This document shows positions 25,278-37,431 of a DNA stretch of 64,000 nt, piece after piece. Origin of the DNA: Cylindrodendrum hubeiense (Eukaryota; Ascomycota; Sordariomycetes; Hypocreales; Nectriaceae); the NCBI GenBank assembly GCA_014621425.1, contig JAANBB010000006.1, positions 344,106 to 408,105 of the forward strand, written 5' to 3'. The notes under the pieces were generated by a model that saw only the letters and a program-made list of their open reading frames with translations, had not been told where the DNA came from and searched no databases. The position numbers were made by a program, and so were the translations under genes. The number at the start of each line of letters is the position of its first letter. Within the stretch, counting starts at the first letter, position 1.

Positions 25278-28200
25278 AGTTATGTTTTAAATAAATGGGA
25301 AACCATTAGCAAGAGGTTGAAACGGATTCGCGCATATATTAGTTGATGTACTGTAGTAGGTAGCCACATTCTTGTTTCTAGATTAGCTGTACAATTACTA
25401 CACCATGCTAGAAGCAGTAAAGGCCATTATGACACTACGCATTGGTGGAGTGATAATTCCCTTTACTGTAGTCGGCAATGTCACATTGTAGATTTACCGA
25501 GTCTCCTACTATATTCAGGAATATTCTATTCCGTAATCTGATTTAGAAATCCGCACACTGAATCAAGTCGATTGACTGAACAAATCATAGTTAACAGCAT
25601 TGTATATGGATTTATTGATGCAACCTAGGTAATAGATATAATCTCAAACAACATTAAATTAGCAGCTTGAAGGTTGACATAGATTACTAGTGTGTTATGT
25701 GTATAATAAGAAAGCTGCGACTCCTTTTTAATGCTGGATCTGACTTGAACCATTCCCGTCATGAAATTCGTTACTGCTGCACCTAATCGGTGCCTACAAT
25801 TGTTCTCTAGAGAAACGAGCAATTCACTAGGCCTTACTTTCTTCACCACCAACCTCATATTGACAACCATGAAGTATACTTCGCCACACGTGAGCTGATC
25901 AGCTCATCTCCGAGCCCATCGTGTTGCGTAATTAAATGACACTTTTCATCCTGCTGTCGCCCGCAAAACAATGTTGATTCTGCCTATGACCACTCACGGC
26001 CACTCATACACACAACACCACGGCTTCGAAAGTGCGTGCGAATTTCGAACGCTCGTGATCAAAACTACGACAAGTCGAGTTCACAGTGTAGCAGCTCAAA
26101 GATCAACAAGAGCTCCGATGAGATCAAATGTCACCTGAAGAGCTTATTGCTAGTATTCAGAAAGAGGAGCGAGGGCGATTCTTTAAGGTAAGAAAAAAGC
26201 AACAGTGAGAAATACCTTATCACCATGGCGGTATCTCGTGAATCTCTAAACATGCAGTAGCTCCCTACTCAAGTTGAATAGCATTTCTATCCGCCTAGTG
26301 CAATGGACTTTTCAGTGGCTGCAAGGATGACTTGGGCGATATGGTTCAATTTAAAAAAGAGTTTACCTTTACAGTCTACGATCTCCATCTTCTTTCTTCA
26401 TCTCCAGAGTGACATATGTTATGGCTTCATAATCTTTCAAACTAACCGCAGCAAGACGAAGCTTGTTTTCAATATTCAACAATGGGAATCTAAACTTGGA
26501 GAAAGAAGGTGTCGCTGGGTATGAGGCTGCAGCGAATGAGGTCTAGAATGGAGAGTATGCTTTGGATTTCATGTCTTTATTGTGGTAATCACCTTGCCCA
26601 TCACATGGTTTTCTAGTTGAAGCTGATACGTCCTGATTTCGGCAGTACGGCTCAAGCATCCAAGTAGTACTTACATCTGTACGTGCACAATCCTTTCGCA
26701 AATTCTACATCAGAACCAAAATGAATATCTTTATAAATTAATGGGAAGATTTTGTGATTTAAGGGTGTGAAAGACAGAAGAAACCCCAACATCAGCTCCA
26801 AAAGGTAGAGTGGTGGTAGCTGTGGTATCTACAATGACAAGGAGTGCTGATCCTGGGGACAATGAAAATGATTTCAAGTCGAAAACATTGATCGATAACA
26901 CCTTACGGTATCGTCTGATCAGGTTGATTACTCAAGGATTCCACAAAATCGGGCTATGGAGACTGGTAATTGAGCTTCGCCGAAGATAACTGCAAAGATA
27001 ACTGATAATGCTGCTGACTCCGAGCTTCGTGTCACGATCGTGAAGGTAGCAAGTTTGAGCTGCTATATCAAAATCCTTCTCTCAGCGATCTTAATAACTG
27101 ACTAATTAGGTTGAACCAATGGCTCTAAAGTATGGCGAAACTTCCTGTTGAAGGCAGCCTGTTGGTAGTTTCTCCACGTAAAAAGCAAGGAATAGCATGA
27201 TGCATTGTACCGTGAAAGATCAAAGATCCCGAACCCATTAAATTCACGATGGGTGTTGACAAGTGTATATTTTAATGCATGATGATGAAAATTGTGTTGA
27301 TATTGCAAATTCATTTTGAGGTATGAGCTTAGCCAATGAGACATCCATGAGCGTGATGAGAGTGAACCTCTAATCTCCTCGTGTCTGATTGACTGGCGTT
27401 GAGAAATTATAATCCTTGCTCTAATGGACGAAGTAAAGATGTCAGTGCTATTAGGCGGTCTGTGAATGGGGCAACAGTTTCAGTGGTCTCACGGCAAAGC
27501 AATGTAAGACATTGAAAGAAAAAGAATATAGTAAGTCAAGCTGCCGGTACGAGCTGGAAGCAGACATCAATCATGCACATCTGGATGAAGTGATCTCAGC
27601 CACTGATTGCATCACAACCAATGAGGTACCTTTACTATGATGCGCGGAGGAGCGTGGCAAGGCATAACCCCTGGTTCCTTGCGCACGGCCACCCACCAGT
27701 AAGCTTCTGGCCCATTCCGAGGCTGGCTCCTCAGCTGATGGCGGTTTGATGGCGTTTAGCAGAGCTTACCGCTCGGCTGAATACGAAGAACAGGAGCCAC
27801 TTGGGCCCAATGCTACACGGGCCAGCACTGTGAACACGGGCCAGCATTGTGACCAAAGCCACATCCCAATGCCTCCGTCCTCTCCCGGAGACTAATTCAC
27901 CGACTCAAGTGATTCAGATACCAACCAATAGGCAGCTGGTAATGTGAACACCCAATGTAACCACAGAAACGAATGAGGATATTGATCTGCAGCCCAAAAA
28001 CAGCTGTCGACTGAGACTCGAGGTTTTGGGACTACTAGTAAATTGGATGACATTATTGTAAAAGTCGTCATGCTCGTTTGTACCCAGCTGTCTGCCAAGC
28101 AACGACTCGCCAAGCGCGAACAAGAGATTTCAACCTAAATACAGAACCGATCACTGCACATAGTCTGAAAGAGCAAAATCCTTTGAAATTGACTTTGCTG

Positions 28201-28727
28201 CATGACGTACAAAATGTCTCGGCGAAATGCTGGAGCCTAGGCTATTGTTCAGTACATCGTGACGCATTGAGAATAACAAACGAATCATGTGGCAATTGTA
28301 CCGGAAGGCGAAATTGCCGCTGGTCTAAGACAATTCCAGGAATAGTAACCCATTGCCAATTATACTTTGCGGACGCAGATACGGCCCTGAACTTTGTCTT
28401 TCAACGGAACCGGGAACATGCTTATGGAATTAAGCGCTTGAATTACCGTACGCAAAAAGAATATGGTTTCATAGTGAGACCGTAGCTGAGAGGCAGGGTG
28501 ATACCAAGGTACTCAACGAATTTCGCCTCGTCAGGTGAGATTTCCTGTGAATAAAAGCGAGGACCTTCCTCAATATCTTCAAATCTATATCCGAGTCAAG
28601 ATCACCAAACTCACAAAGACATTCAACTCTGCCTTCTCTTATCAACCTTCTCTTCAGTCTCAGACACCTTTCATAAAATCCATTCTACAACACCTACATT
28701 CTCGAACACCTTGTCAATCACGTCAAA
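25278..28727. other. Intergenic, nothing recognised
   Basis: AT-rich 3.4 kb. The longest frame (28078-28485, plus) has no family resemblance or start context. An AATAAAAG motif near 28551 is a plausible TATA element for the gene at 28728. Confidence 0.4.
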
Positions 28728-29144
28728 ATGAAGGTTTCTCTTTTCGCCATCATTGCCACTGCTGCCCCAGCCATTATGGCGGTCCCTGTCCCTACCGCTG
28801 AGGTCGAGCCAGGTTCTCTGGCTAAGTATGATCACTATGATCCTCCCAAGAACGGAGGAGGCCACTATGGTGATTACCAGAGCAAAGACTACAGCAAGCA
28901 TCAGGGCAAGGACTATGGCAAGAACCAGAAGGACTACGGCAAGTATCATGGCAAGGACTACGGCAATTACCATGGCAAGGACTACGGAAAGAACCATGGC
29001 AAGAACTACGGCAAGCACCAGGGCAAGGATTACANNAAGGATCANGNCAAGGACTACACTAAGGATCAGGGCAAGGACTACACCAAGGGTCAGGGCAAGG
29101 ACTACACCAAGGATCAGGGCAAGGACTACGGAAAGGGGTACTAG
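28728..29144 (+). CDS. Secreted GKDYGK-repeat protein
   Basis: 138 residues from ATG at 28728 (context TCAAAATGAAG). The signal peptide is MKVSLFAIIATAAPAIMA. A short linker (VPVPTAEVEPGSLAKYDHYDPP) leads into about 12 imperfect 8-residue repeats of the form GKDYGK(Y/N/H)(H/Q), encoded by a 24 bp DNA repeat. The protein is very Lys/Tyr/Gly/His rich and cysteine-free. Bases 29035-29047 contain N calls, so repeat number and sequence are uncertain there. The Tyr-Lys-rich repeats recall adhesive or cross-linkable wall proteins, but this is inference from composition only. Confidence 0.75.
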   Translation: MKVSLFAIIATAAPAIMAVPVPTAEVEPGSLAKYDHYDPPKNGGGHYGDYQSKDYSKHQGKDYGKNQKDYGKYHGKDYGNYHGKDYGKNHGKNYGKHQGKDYXKDXXKDYTKDQGKDYTKGQGKDYTKDQGKDYGKGY

Positions 29145-30064
29145 GCTCTGACCTCGCCCCTTCAAGGGCCAGTTCTGAATGGTTTCGGAGAGATAGAGCA
29201 CACGGACGATGGTTTTGATGGTAATTGGTGATGATCTTTCCAGGGGGGGGGTTCTATGGATGAACACATTAAATCTAAGCTTCATGGGTGGAAATATTGA
29301 CACACTCCTTTGTGCTACACAAAGGTATCAACACGATCTATTGAGTGGGCCAGTTAATCTTAGCCCAAGATATTGCAAATATCATATCTATTCTTTTGAG
29401 ACTGGACGTAATGCACTGCTATATACTCTATTACCATATATTAAGCCACTTCTGGCAAGTGAACTATGTAGAGATATCATCTTCCTACTTTTGAAACCTC
29501 CATTTCATGCAGTGTAATCCTTTGATACTAAATGGGTTCAAGTTAATACCTGGGTCTACAATGTCAAGGAATCTGAATTTTAAACTAACATTTGGTCCCC
29601 AGCAAGTGATGAGATCCCTAGGACATTTAAGAGCTTTAAGGCGGAAGTTTTTTCTCACCTGCTGTGATGCATAGCTGATGCAATTTGTTTTGCGCCGTCT
29701 TTTCCACAACGATCGTGTTATAAGAACCTCGCATTGATCTTTCTTCGGGCGATGAGCCTCTTGTTCTTACTCGCTACCTATGAGCGCTGCTCGTTCACGT
29801 TCTTTTATCTGCAAAGAGCTAGCTGTAACTGAATTCAGTTGACTTATAATACATGTACTAAGCCTGGTTTCTCCGGGTTTCGCCCAGACTGTAAGTTCCG
29901 ATGATCAAATCCATCACTATGGCCAACTGCTAATCTTGGTCTAACTAGACTGCACCTCTGGTGCTTGTGTTGGAAATTGTGATGCCACCAACGAGTTTAG
30001 CCCAGGGTTCGAATTTGAATGGCGTCAGGCAAGTGTGTGTTCTATGAATAACTATTCGTTCGGA
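29145..30064. other. Intergenic with a Cys-rich exon-like fragment
   Basis: Around 29870-30020 (plus) the text GFSGFRPD|intron GTAAGT...CTAACTAG|YCTSGACVGNCDATNEF reads across a plausible 58 bp intron. It resembles a chitin-binding/GH18 chitinase-type Cys segment (YC..C..NCD). No start or catalytic domain is nearby. Treated as a gene remnant. Confidence 0.3.
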
Positions 30065-31062
30065 TTACGGGTTAGTCTTCCAGACCTCCAATAGGCGAGA
30101 CTTCATAATAACGGACTGGTATATATTCTGCGGAGTCACCCAAAATTTCTCGGCCATAGAAAGTTCAATAATATGTCTTGTGCAATCAAGAACCTCCTTA
30201 TTAACCCAGTCATCGGTTACTACGGGGGTGTACCATCTCAAGGTTCCGGTGATTATTTCACTCCCAATTTCATTTAAGCTAGCGTCTGTACCCATGGTTA
30301 CTCCACATTTGGGGCCATGGACCCCAAAATATGTTATGGCGCGCTGCATAATTCAAGAAGATACCAACAGAAATCACAAGGGGTCCAACGGAACCGGCAG
30401 CAATACGAAAGACTTGTCCAACTGTAATGACGGCGGTGCTGGTATTCTCAAGACCAATACGCATAGGCTAACTGCAGGGTGGCTACCCTTCTGGTTAGCA
30501 GTATATCCGAGGACCAGATCCCGACAATTACAGGCTCGTCGAATATATGTGGGACGACAAGTGACAAGATGAAAAGGGCTCACGGTCCCCTAGAATCGGG
30601 GTCGTGGTACCAACGGCTCTTTCAAACGATGGCAAATGCAACGCCGATTACGAGGACTTGGCCTTGCAAGCGGCCTCAGATGATATTGCTCACAAAAGCA
30701 GTAAAACCAGCTGGCCTACTGCTATATAGTGTCGTTAAATGGTGAAGGCATCATGTCAGTAAGTCGAGGACAAGTGCAGGGGCAAGGACCCAAATTGTGT
30801 TCAAATAGGTTTAGTAGAGGATGAGAGTGCTGAGAAAGAGGGCAACCGGCCAACACCCTTCGTGCCCCCTTATTTTGGTAATGGCCAAATCCACTGTTGC
30901 CTCAAGATAAGAGGACGCGCTAAGCTGGTATTTACGGATAAAATCGGTTGCGTATAGGGTAGTTAAGAAGTGATAATCATAATAGCTAGCTGATGTCCCG
31001 GACCCGTAATTCGTCAATGAGAGAACTCTATTCCCTCCAGCCTTGAAATCAATGCATCGCAA
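30065..31062 (-). pseudogene. Decayed polytopic membrane protein gene
   Basis: Coding-like text on the minus strand runs across three frames in order. First comes DFIRKYQLSASSYLEATVDLA and a hydrophobic segment (GCWPVALFLSTLILY, then a stop). Then IIWGRLQGQVLVIGVAFAIV, then AVITVGQVFRIAAGSVGPLVI, and finally WYTPVVTDDWVNKEVLDCTRHIIELSM. Stops and frame changes separate the parts, and I find no consistent set of introns that repairs them. Likely a degraded multi-pass membrane protein; family not identified. Confidence 0.35.
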
Positions 31063-31509
31063 GTATTAAAATGAGAGGCAGGAAAATCAGTAGGAATGAA
31101 GCTTTGTTTATCATTAATCACAATGGTCCATTTAGCTCTTTGTATCATCATTACCCTGTTTGATACACCCTAGCTCAGACCACAAACTCCACTATTATAA
31201 GATCATTCATTTAACACACCCATGTCACGTGCAAGTACAATATCTTTACAACGCGCTCTCAGTGCTACCTTATGAATTTGAGCCTTCTAACTATTTCAAA
31301 GAAGACAAATAAAAGATGAAATTAGCGGAAAGAGATAAGTGTGAGAAACATACTTGACATATTGTATATTTACCATAAGAGTGACCAAGTGCTTCATTTA
31401 TTATATTACTCTCCTGCCATGCCTCAATCCACTGAATATCTCATTTTGAGCTACACTGGGAAAAGTAAATAGACTGTTACTATAAGCTAAACCATTTCAC
31501 CAGCCATAT

Positions 31510-33335
31510 CTAAACTGAACTTTCCGATACTTTGATGAATAAATTCGATTCCACAAATACACCATAACTGAAAACTTGACATGGATTGCCAGGACTGACA
31601 AGTTGGAGCTCAAAGTTACGAAGTAGCTAATGGTGACATTAGCTAAAGGATTGATATTAGCGAATTCCGTTTGCAAACTTACCTCAAAAACACATTTATT
31701 TAGTTCCATAAAGGCTATCCGTTTTCCCAGACACTGCCACTGACCATGTCCGAAGGCCAACTCAACATTACGCTGCATTTCTGCACGGCGTAAATCTTCA
31801 AGTTCCATGAAGCGTTCTGGACGGAAAAGATCGGCATCGGGGCCAAACATGGCCTCTGACCGCAACAACGAGGATGTATTCATGCATATGTTAGTGCCAG
31901 CAGGAACGTATTTGCCATGGAAATTGGCGCCTCCCGCAGGGACAACTTTCGGGAAGAGCCCCAGGATCGGAGGGCGCATGCGAAGCCCTTCATATATCAC
32001 AGCCTATATTTAGGTCTCGGTAAATTGTTCGAAGGAAAACATATCGCGAATGCACCGACCTGGAGGTAGGGGAGGCGTTTAGCCTCCTCTAAAGTGATGG
32101 GACAGGACGCTTTGCCTTCAGCCACCGCCCTAGTTATTTCTAGCTTCAGGTTTGTATAAACACGTGGCGAAGTAATGGTGTGTAGTAATACTGAACGAAT
32201 CGCCGAGGCAGTACTCTCGGTGCCCGCAATAATCATGAAGAGGCCCTCAACTTCGCATTCTTCCTGGGTCATCCCGCGGCGAATGAATGAATCCTACGCA
32301 TTACAAATGATCAGCTGTTAGGGAAATGTATAATGGTTCCCAGGGGTGATTACTAGCATATCTTGTCCTTGCTTGGTATCTGTTGAGAATCTCTCCGACA
32401 CATAATGTTTGGCGACCCTGGTTTTGTTAACCAAACTAGATTGTGTAAGAGCTTTCGCCTTCAGGGTATGCATACCCCATAAGAGCCCCAAATCCTTTCT
32501 TGTCAGTTGGCTTTGGACCGAAGAACTTGAGGACAGGTTTGGAAAACAGAAAGCGACGGATCCATGGTACGTCGGCAGATGTTGACATTTGTGGCCATAG
32601 TTCTTTCAATCCGCTCAAAAAGTTATGGCAATCTTTATCTTCCTTTAGATAACCAAACTCTTGCCCAAATGCTAGTCGTGTGATAGCGTCCATAGTGAAA
32701 AACCCGGTAACCAGGCCTAGATCAACAAACTTCTGAGCCTCCGTAGAGCTTGCATACTTGCGTCGTAACAAGTCAACGAGTTCCTTGACCTGGTGGTCGA
32801 TGGCCGGCTCTAGTTCGGAACCTGTCTCGCGCCCGCTGTATGTGCCTCCGGTGCGCAGCTTGGCTTTTTGATGTACGGATGGATCAAGTAGAGTGAATAT
32901 GTTATCATGGTACGGGTTGAAGCGACCAGTCAAGTACCACTCTGCGCGGGCATATGAGCTACGGACCGATGAGATCTCACGGATAATATCTGGATCATCT
33001 GTGAGGATCTCATTGGGGCCTATGCGAACCAGGGGACCGAGCTTCCTATGCAACTCACGGTGCACCCAATATTGCCTACCACTATAGGTAGTCTTTGCCA
33101 GCCAAAGGTATGAGAAGTGTGCTGTCCATGATGGGACGGCGAACTCGCCTAAGCGGATCCATGCTACCGTTCCAGAAACGATGTACCAAAAGAAAATCAG
33201 TCCAAGAAACAGGATAGCATACATACTGAACATCGGGGGGATTTGGGTGGAGTTTAGACTATTTCGAACTAAAGAAGGCAGTACGTCACAGAAAGAGGTG
33301 TTAAAGGTGGTTCGATTCTCTCCAATGTGGTGCAT
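31510..33335 (-). CDS. Cytochrome P450 (pisatin-demethylase-like)
   Basis: Five exons: 32476..33335, 32354..32417, 32060..32293, 31683..32003 and 31510..31626. Introns are 58, 60, 56 and 56 bp, all GT-AG, and every phase is consistent. That gives 531 residues from ATG 33335, or 497 from ATG 33233, which directly precedes the membrane anchor (MFSMYAILFLGLIFFWYIVSG). Visible motifs are the I-helix AGTEST (331-336), the K-helix E391-G-L-R394, RPERF, and the haem loop FGHGQWQCLG with Cys477. The segment RFNPYHDNIF and the overall pattern fit the fungal pisatin-demethylase-like P450s. It acts in the ER membrane as an NADPH-dependent monooxygenase. A TATAAAAG (33378-33385, minus) lies about 45 bp upstream. 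It is divergent from the sesquiterpene synthase at 34598 and so probably oxidises that enzyme's product. Confidence 0.93.
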
Positions 33336-34597
33336 ATTGATGCAAACGGGCTCATCTCCAGCATGGCTTTGGTAACGCTTTTATACCCTACTCACGCTTC
33401 TGGGGAAACAGGAAGAATCACTTGTCAAAACGTGCAACTAGCATCCAAAAAGCGGTGAGGGATATTTCAGCTGATGAATTCATTACATCATAGCACGTTC
33501 TGAGACTGAAATGCATGCATGGAGTGAATCAACCTTATGCAAGCTAGCTGCCGTGCCGTGTCCAGAGCCTTCTAACGATCCAAATAGTGGGCTCCGGCTA
33601 CGATACAGTTTCAATAAATTCGAACACCTTAGCGTCCCAACAGAAGCTGAAACGACCTCTCACATCAATTGGATATGAAGTTCTTGCAGGTAATAGTATA
33701 AAATTTGCGACGCTACGGTGGCTGAATTGATTGAGATTGTACGATGTATCTACCTCAACTTGGTGTACACTATGTATGCACAGCATGAGCCATTTGACAG
33801 CGATAGCACTAGGCCCATTCAGGCATCCACATGGAGATGCGTGCAGATCTCATTCTCGATGCTAATATGCGGCCGTATGCGAAATACGTTTAGAAGATAA
33901 GAATTTGCTTGTTTCATGCCTGCTAAGTAGCATCCCGTTGAGGCGGTTACCGGCTACAAAGGATGACCAAGAAGCCTTTCACTGAAGCGTTCCATATGAT
34001 GAATACATTAGAACATTGTCATGCCATTGGAAGGGACGCACTGTAAGTCCTCTGCGATTATCAATGGTGAGGGGTTTCTATCCTATTCGCCTTAATTTAG
34101 AGTCTCCACTTTATTAGCGGCTTCGGCTCGTGAATAGACAGGAAAACAATTCCCTCCATAGATTTCTTGCTGCAATTGATGTCCAAAACAGTAAGATGCA
34201 TACCGACTAGATCCTCACATCAGATTCACTGACCAATTTTATATTCGAGCGTGACGGAAGCGACTCAGACTAATGCAGGCTAGTTGCCACATGCCGTGTG
34301 CCGTGTGCTAAGCCCCCTGCTCCTAGTGCTTTAAGCAGTTAGATCGATCTGTGTCGACTCGGATCTAGGGTATACTATTCATGCAAAGTATCGGGCATCG
34401 CTTAATTATGTCCTCTAGCTTATCACAGGACTGAGACCAGGCAGTTCCGCAATGGCATATCTACTTGTGGACAACCTCCTTAGACAGAATTGTTTTTTAG
34501 GCAGCAGTCCTCTCGACATCTCCATCACGAGGACTACCCTTTTTCTCTTCTTTCTTTTCATCCCGGGGAGTCACCCCAGTACCTTGTAACAGATGCC
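33336..34597. promoter_or_regulatory. Divergent promoter, P450 / terpene synthase
   Basis: 1.26 kb between two divergently transcribed biosynthetic genes. TATAAAAG on the minus strand (33378-33385) serves the P450. No gene is evident between. Shared control by the Zn2Cys6 regulator at 42117 is an inference; I did not identify an operator. Confidence 0.5.
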
Positions 34598-35818
34598 ATG
34601 GGTAACCAAATAAGCACCCCAAATCTTGAGGCCGTCGCCGCCAATGACAACAAGCCGTCCAACAAATGGTACTACCCCGAGGATATCGCACACGACCTTG
34701 AAGGCGTTGACCTACCCTCATCGGTCAAAGCTGAAGCTTTTGCTTGCGCATGGGAGTACTCAAGATGTGTGATTCCGCAATACACAAACTGGAATCGCTA
34801 CGTGGCATTCATGCGTACTATCGTCATGGGCATTATCGCCGAGTTCCGGGGCGATTTGGTGGATGTGGCCGCTGGTGACAGTATACTCGGTTACAGTCTG
34901 GAAGGCACACTGGCTGAGCTTTTCGAAGGCACGCCGGGCCACGGGGACATGAGACGAGAATTCAAGACATTTTTGTTGATCACGGCTGAGAAAACAAGCG
35001 ACCGACGTGACGGCGAACTGTTCCGCCGGTACGTGAACGCGCTGGCTTCCTCGCCGCAGAACTGGTTTCGCATCCGCGACTGCGACGCATTAGCTCGCTT
35101 CAGCATCGCGGCGGCGTTGGCCTGCAACGACCTTGATGATGTTTGGTACAGTGACGACCAGTTTGATATCCTGTGTGAAATTGGAGACACCCTGTACGAT
35201 GCCGTCGCCTTTTATAAGCACCGATCTGAGGGTGAAACCAACAGCACATTCGCCTATGTACCAGAGGATGCGCGAACACGGGCTTTCCATGTTGCGCGCG
35301 AACTTCTCTGGGCGCTTGATCTGGCTATGGCTCGACGCCCAGAGCACGCGGCTGTCACCAATTTCGTGCGCTTCTTCGGTGGGCCTATTCATATGATGAT
35401 GAGGCGGTACCGCTTTGTCGAAGATGGTTTAATGATAGGCAAAGCCGAAGACGATCATGTCGTTCAACAGACTCGCCGCAACTTCAAACTTTGGAATCGC
35501 GTTGATTCAAAAGAGGAACAGGTTCAGGGTGAACAGCGCTACCAAGATTTGCTCGGCCGCAGTGACGATCTCATGTTCCGTGGGCTAGACACCTTGCTCG
35601 AAGGCTTTGGGGACGGTGGGTGCTCGAGCTGTCGCCACCGGGCCTCCTATGGCGCTGCCACCTCCAAGCAGTTTGGCGGTGTCAAGCTATGCAACAGCTG
35701 CTCTTCTAAATGGCGTTGCTTTCTGGAGACTTTACCTGAGCGCACGAAGGCTGTATTTCCACAGATTGATCTACACCCAGTAGGCCCTAATCGCTGTGCG
35801 GTGGCTTCTGGAATTTAG
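34598..35818 (+). CDS. BcABA3-type non-canonical sesquiterpene synthase
   Basis: 406 residues, intronless, from ATG 34598 (GCCATGGG context); the upstream in-frame TTG is not the start. The sequence is of the kind I associate with Botrytis BcABA3, the unusual synthase that makes alpha-ionylideneethane from farnesyl diphosphate in fungal abscisic acid synthesis. It lacks classical class I DDxxD and NSE motifs. Instead it has an acidic run at D178-L-D180-D181 after ACN, a long conserved-looking helix (WEYSRCVIPQYTNWNRYVAF), an EGETNSTFAY segment and FGGPIHMMMRRYRF. The tail has a CxxC...CxxC pattern (C342, C345, C365, C368), possibly zinc-binding. Cytosolic. It is divergent from a P450 and followed by an MFS, an acyltransferase and a regulator, which supports a biosynthetic role. 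The product could be an ionylideneethane or a different sesquiterpene. The family call is from memory of family features. Confidence 0.82.
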   Translation: MGNQISTPNLEAVAANDNKPSNKWYYPEDIAHDLEGVDLPSSVKAEAFACAWEYSRCVIPQYTNWNRYVAFMRTIVMGIIAEFRGDLVDVAAGDSILGYSLEGTLAELFEGTPGHGDMRREFKTFLLITAEKTSDRRDGELFRRYVNALASSPQNWFRIRDCDALARFSIAAALACNDLDDVWYSDDQFDILCEIGDTLYDAVAFYKHRSEGETNSTFAYVPEDARTRAFHVARELLWALDLAMARRPEHAAVTNFVRFFGGPIHMMMRRYRFVEDGLMIGKAEDDHVVQQTRRNFKLWNRVDSKEEQVQGEQRYQDLLGRSDDLMFRGLDTLLEGFGDGGCSSCRHRASYGAATSKQFGGVKLCNSCSSKWRCFLETLPERTKAVFPQIDLHPVGPNRCAVASGI

Positions 35819-37431
35819 AACTGCTTGCCGATATAATATTTACTTGGTTCTAACAACTGAATCTGGATGAATACGATGTACTGCTATAATCCGAATGATG
35901 AACTGCTCCTTAGTTGTGTGAAAAATGAGCTGGATATCTCATTATGTTGGTATCTAAACTTGCTCATAAAGTTTAACTCGCAATAGAAGCCATACTGATT
36001 AAACTGTATTCTGCCACCTCTTTCTCACACTATTCAGTCTATTTCACACTGATTTACGGTCCCTTCCCCTCGTAGCGGTGGCCATTGCAACATATTTTTC
36101 GGATAGATGCCAGGTCATGTGAGTCAAGCGGGTAAATGGGAGTAGGAGGACGTTTCGCTGTACCTTTTTAAAAGTTTTCATAAAAGCTTGGATACTCGTT
36201 CATTATAACCCGATCTGACCTCGGTACCTAAATTAACTCCTGTCCTTCGCGTAATACTGTTAGACTGGGGATGCACTGGTTAGAATTACTGACTAGGGTA
36301 ATATTGGTGACAATTAAATTGATGATGTTTCCACAAGGGTTACCATACTTATCAGGGCTGTTTACGAGACTCTGATAACTAATTGTCACCCAAGGGGTGA
36401 TTTGAGTCCTTCAACTAGTCCACTTGTTAAGTGAGGATTTCACAGTTGACTTACTGCCCAATGAGCATTACTTATAAGAATAAGCTCTGTTTCTTTACTA
36501 TCGCTGGTCAGTCCTCGCCTAGGAGGGGAACACGTCTGTAATCTCATTCCTTCAAGGGCTGTGCGCGTGCTCTATATCACATGATCCTCAAATGACATTT
36601 TAACAGAGATAGTGGAGGAATCGGTGCTAGACTTGCAATAAAGCTTAGTCGATAACGTGCCAATACCATAGTGACTTCAACGAGTAAAAGAGGTCAATAT
36701 ACAGGTATAGCCATAATTGAAACAATGAAAGGAATCTAGCAATCGAGGAGCACTGGTTCATGTAAATGTTGCAAGGCTTGAGGATCTTGACGTATAATTC
36801 AGGGATACCGCTGCAAGCTTAAAATCAGTTGTGCTTTAGTCTCTAATTGATAGACGAGACTGCACGCTAGGTGCATGGTTCTATTATATACCGCTTGTCA
36901 AGTAGATGAGTGATAAAATGAGCACATGTAGTAAATGCTACGGCAAATGTATGGAATTGAGGTAATTAAAATCGAATGGTTTCGTGTTTTAAGGCTAGTA
37001 GTTTGTGTTCCGCTGATCTCTGTCCCTGAGCGTAGCATGCAGCTGCAGCTCGTCATTCTGACCTGGGCTTTCACCATCCCCCGCCCCACGTCAAATTTGA
37101 TTGCGTGACACAATATAGTGTGCAGTACACCACTATCCCACTATAAGCGGATTTAAGACACCATTAGGTATTATTTCCGCCCATTTCGTGATAATATTGC
37201 GAACCTATCGTCCATGAGTGGGATGCTGACGTGTCTCTGATCGGAAAACCGGCTATTTAGCTCCTGGGTTATGAGACAAGAGTAGCGTGTCTCTGCGAAT
37301 CCCTAGGTCGCATGATATGACGGCAAATAATTCGGCAAAATAGCACAATTCATGGCATCTCTCTATATATAGCCATATATTACACCTCCTGAACTGATTT
37401 GTGTCAATAATCTTGAACTTTGATCAGAAAT
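35819..37431. other. Intergenic; promoter of MFS gene
   Basis: AT-rich 1.6 kb with no coding gene seen. A CTCTATATATAG TATA-like stretch at about 37361-37372 precedes the MFS start at 37432 by about 60 bp. Confidence 0.45.

Noticed and set aside
28118..28485. Possible gene with Cys pairs (ESCGNCTGRRNC)
   Set aside because: No start context, signal peptide or family match; the cysteine spacing is not diagnostic.
34497..34721. Minus-strand and other frames overlapping the terpene synthase
   Set aside because: They lie antisense to a strongly supported gene, have no motif, and are explained by codon composition of the synthase.
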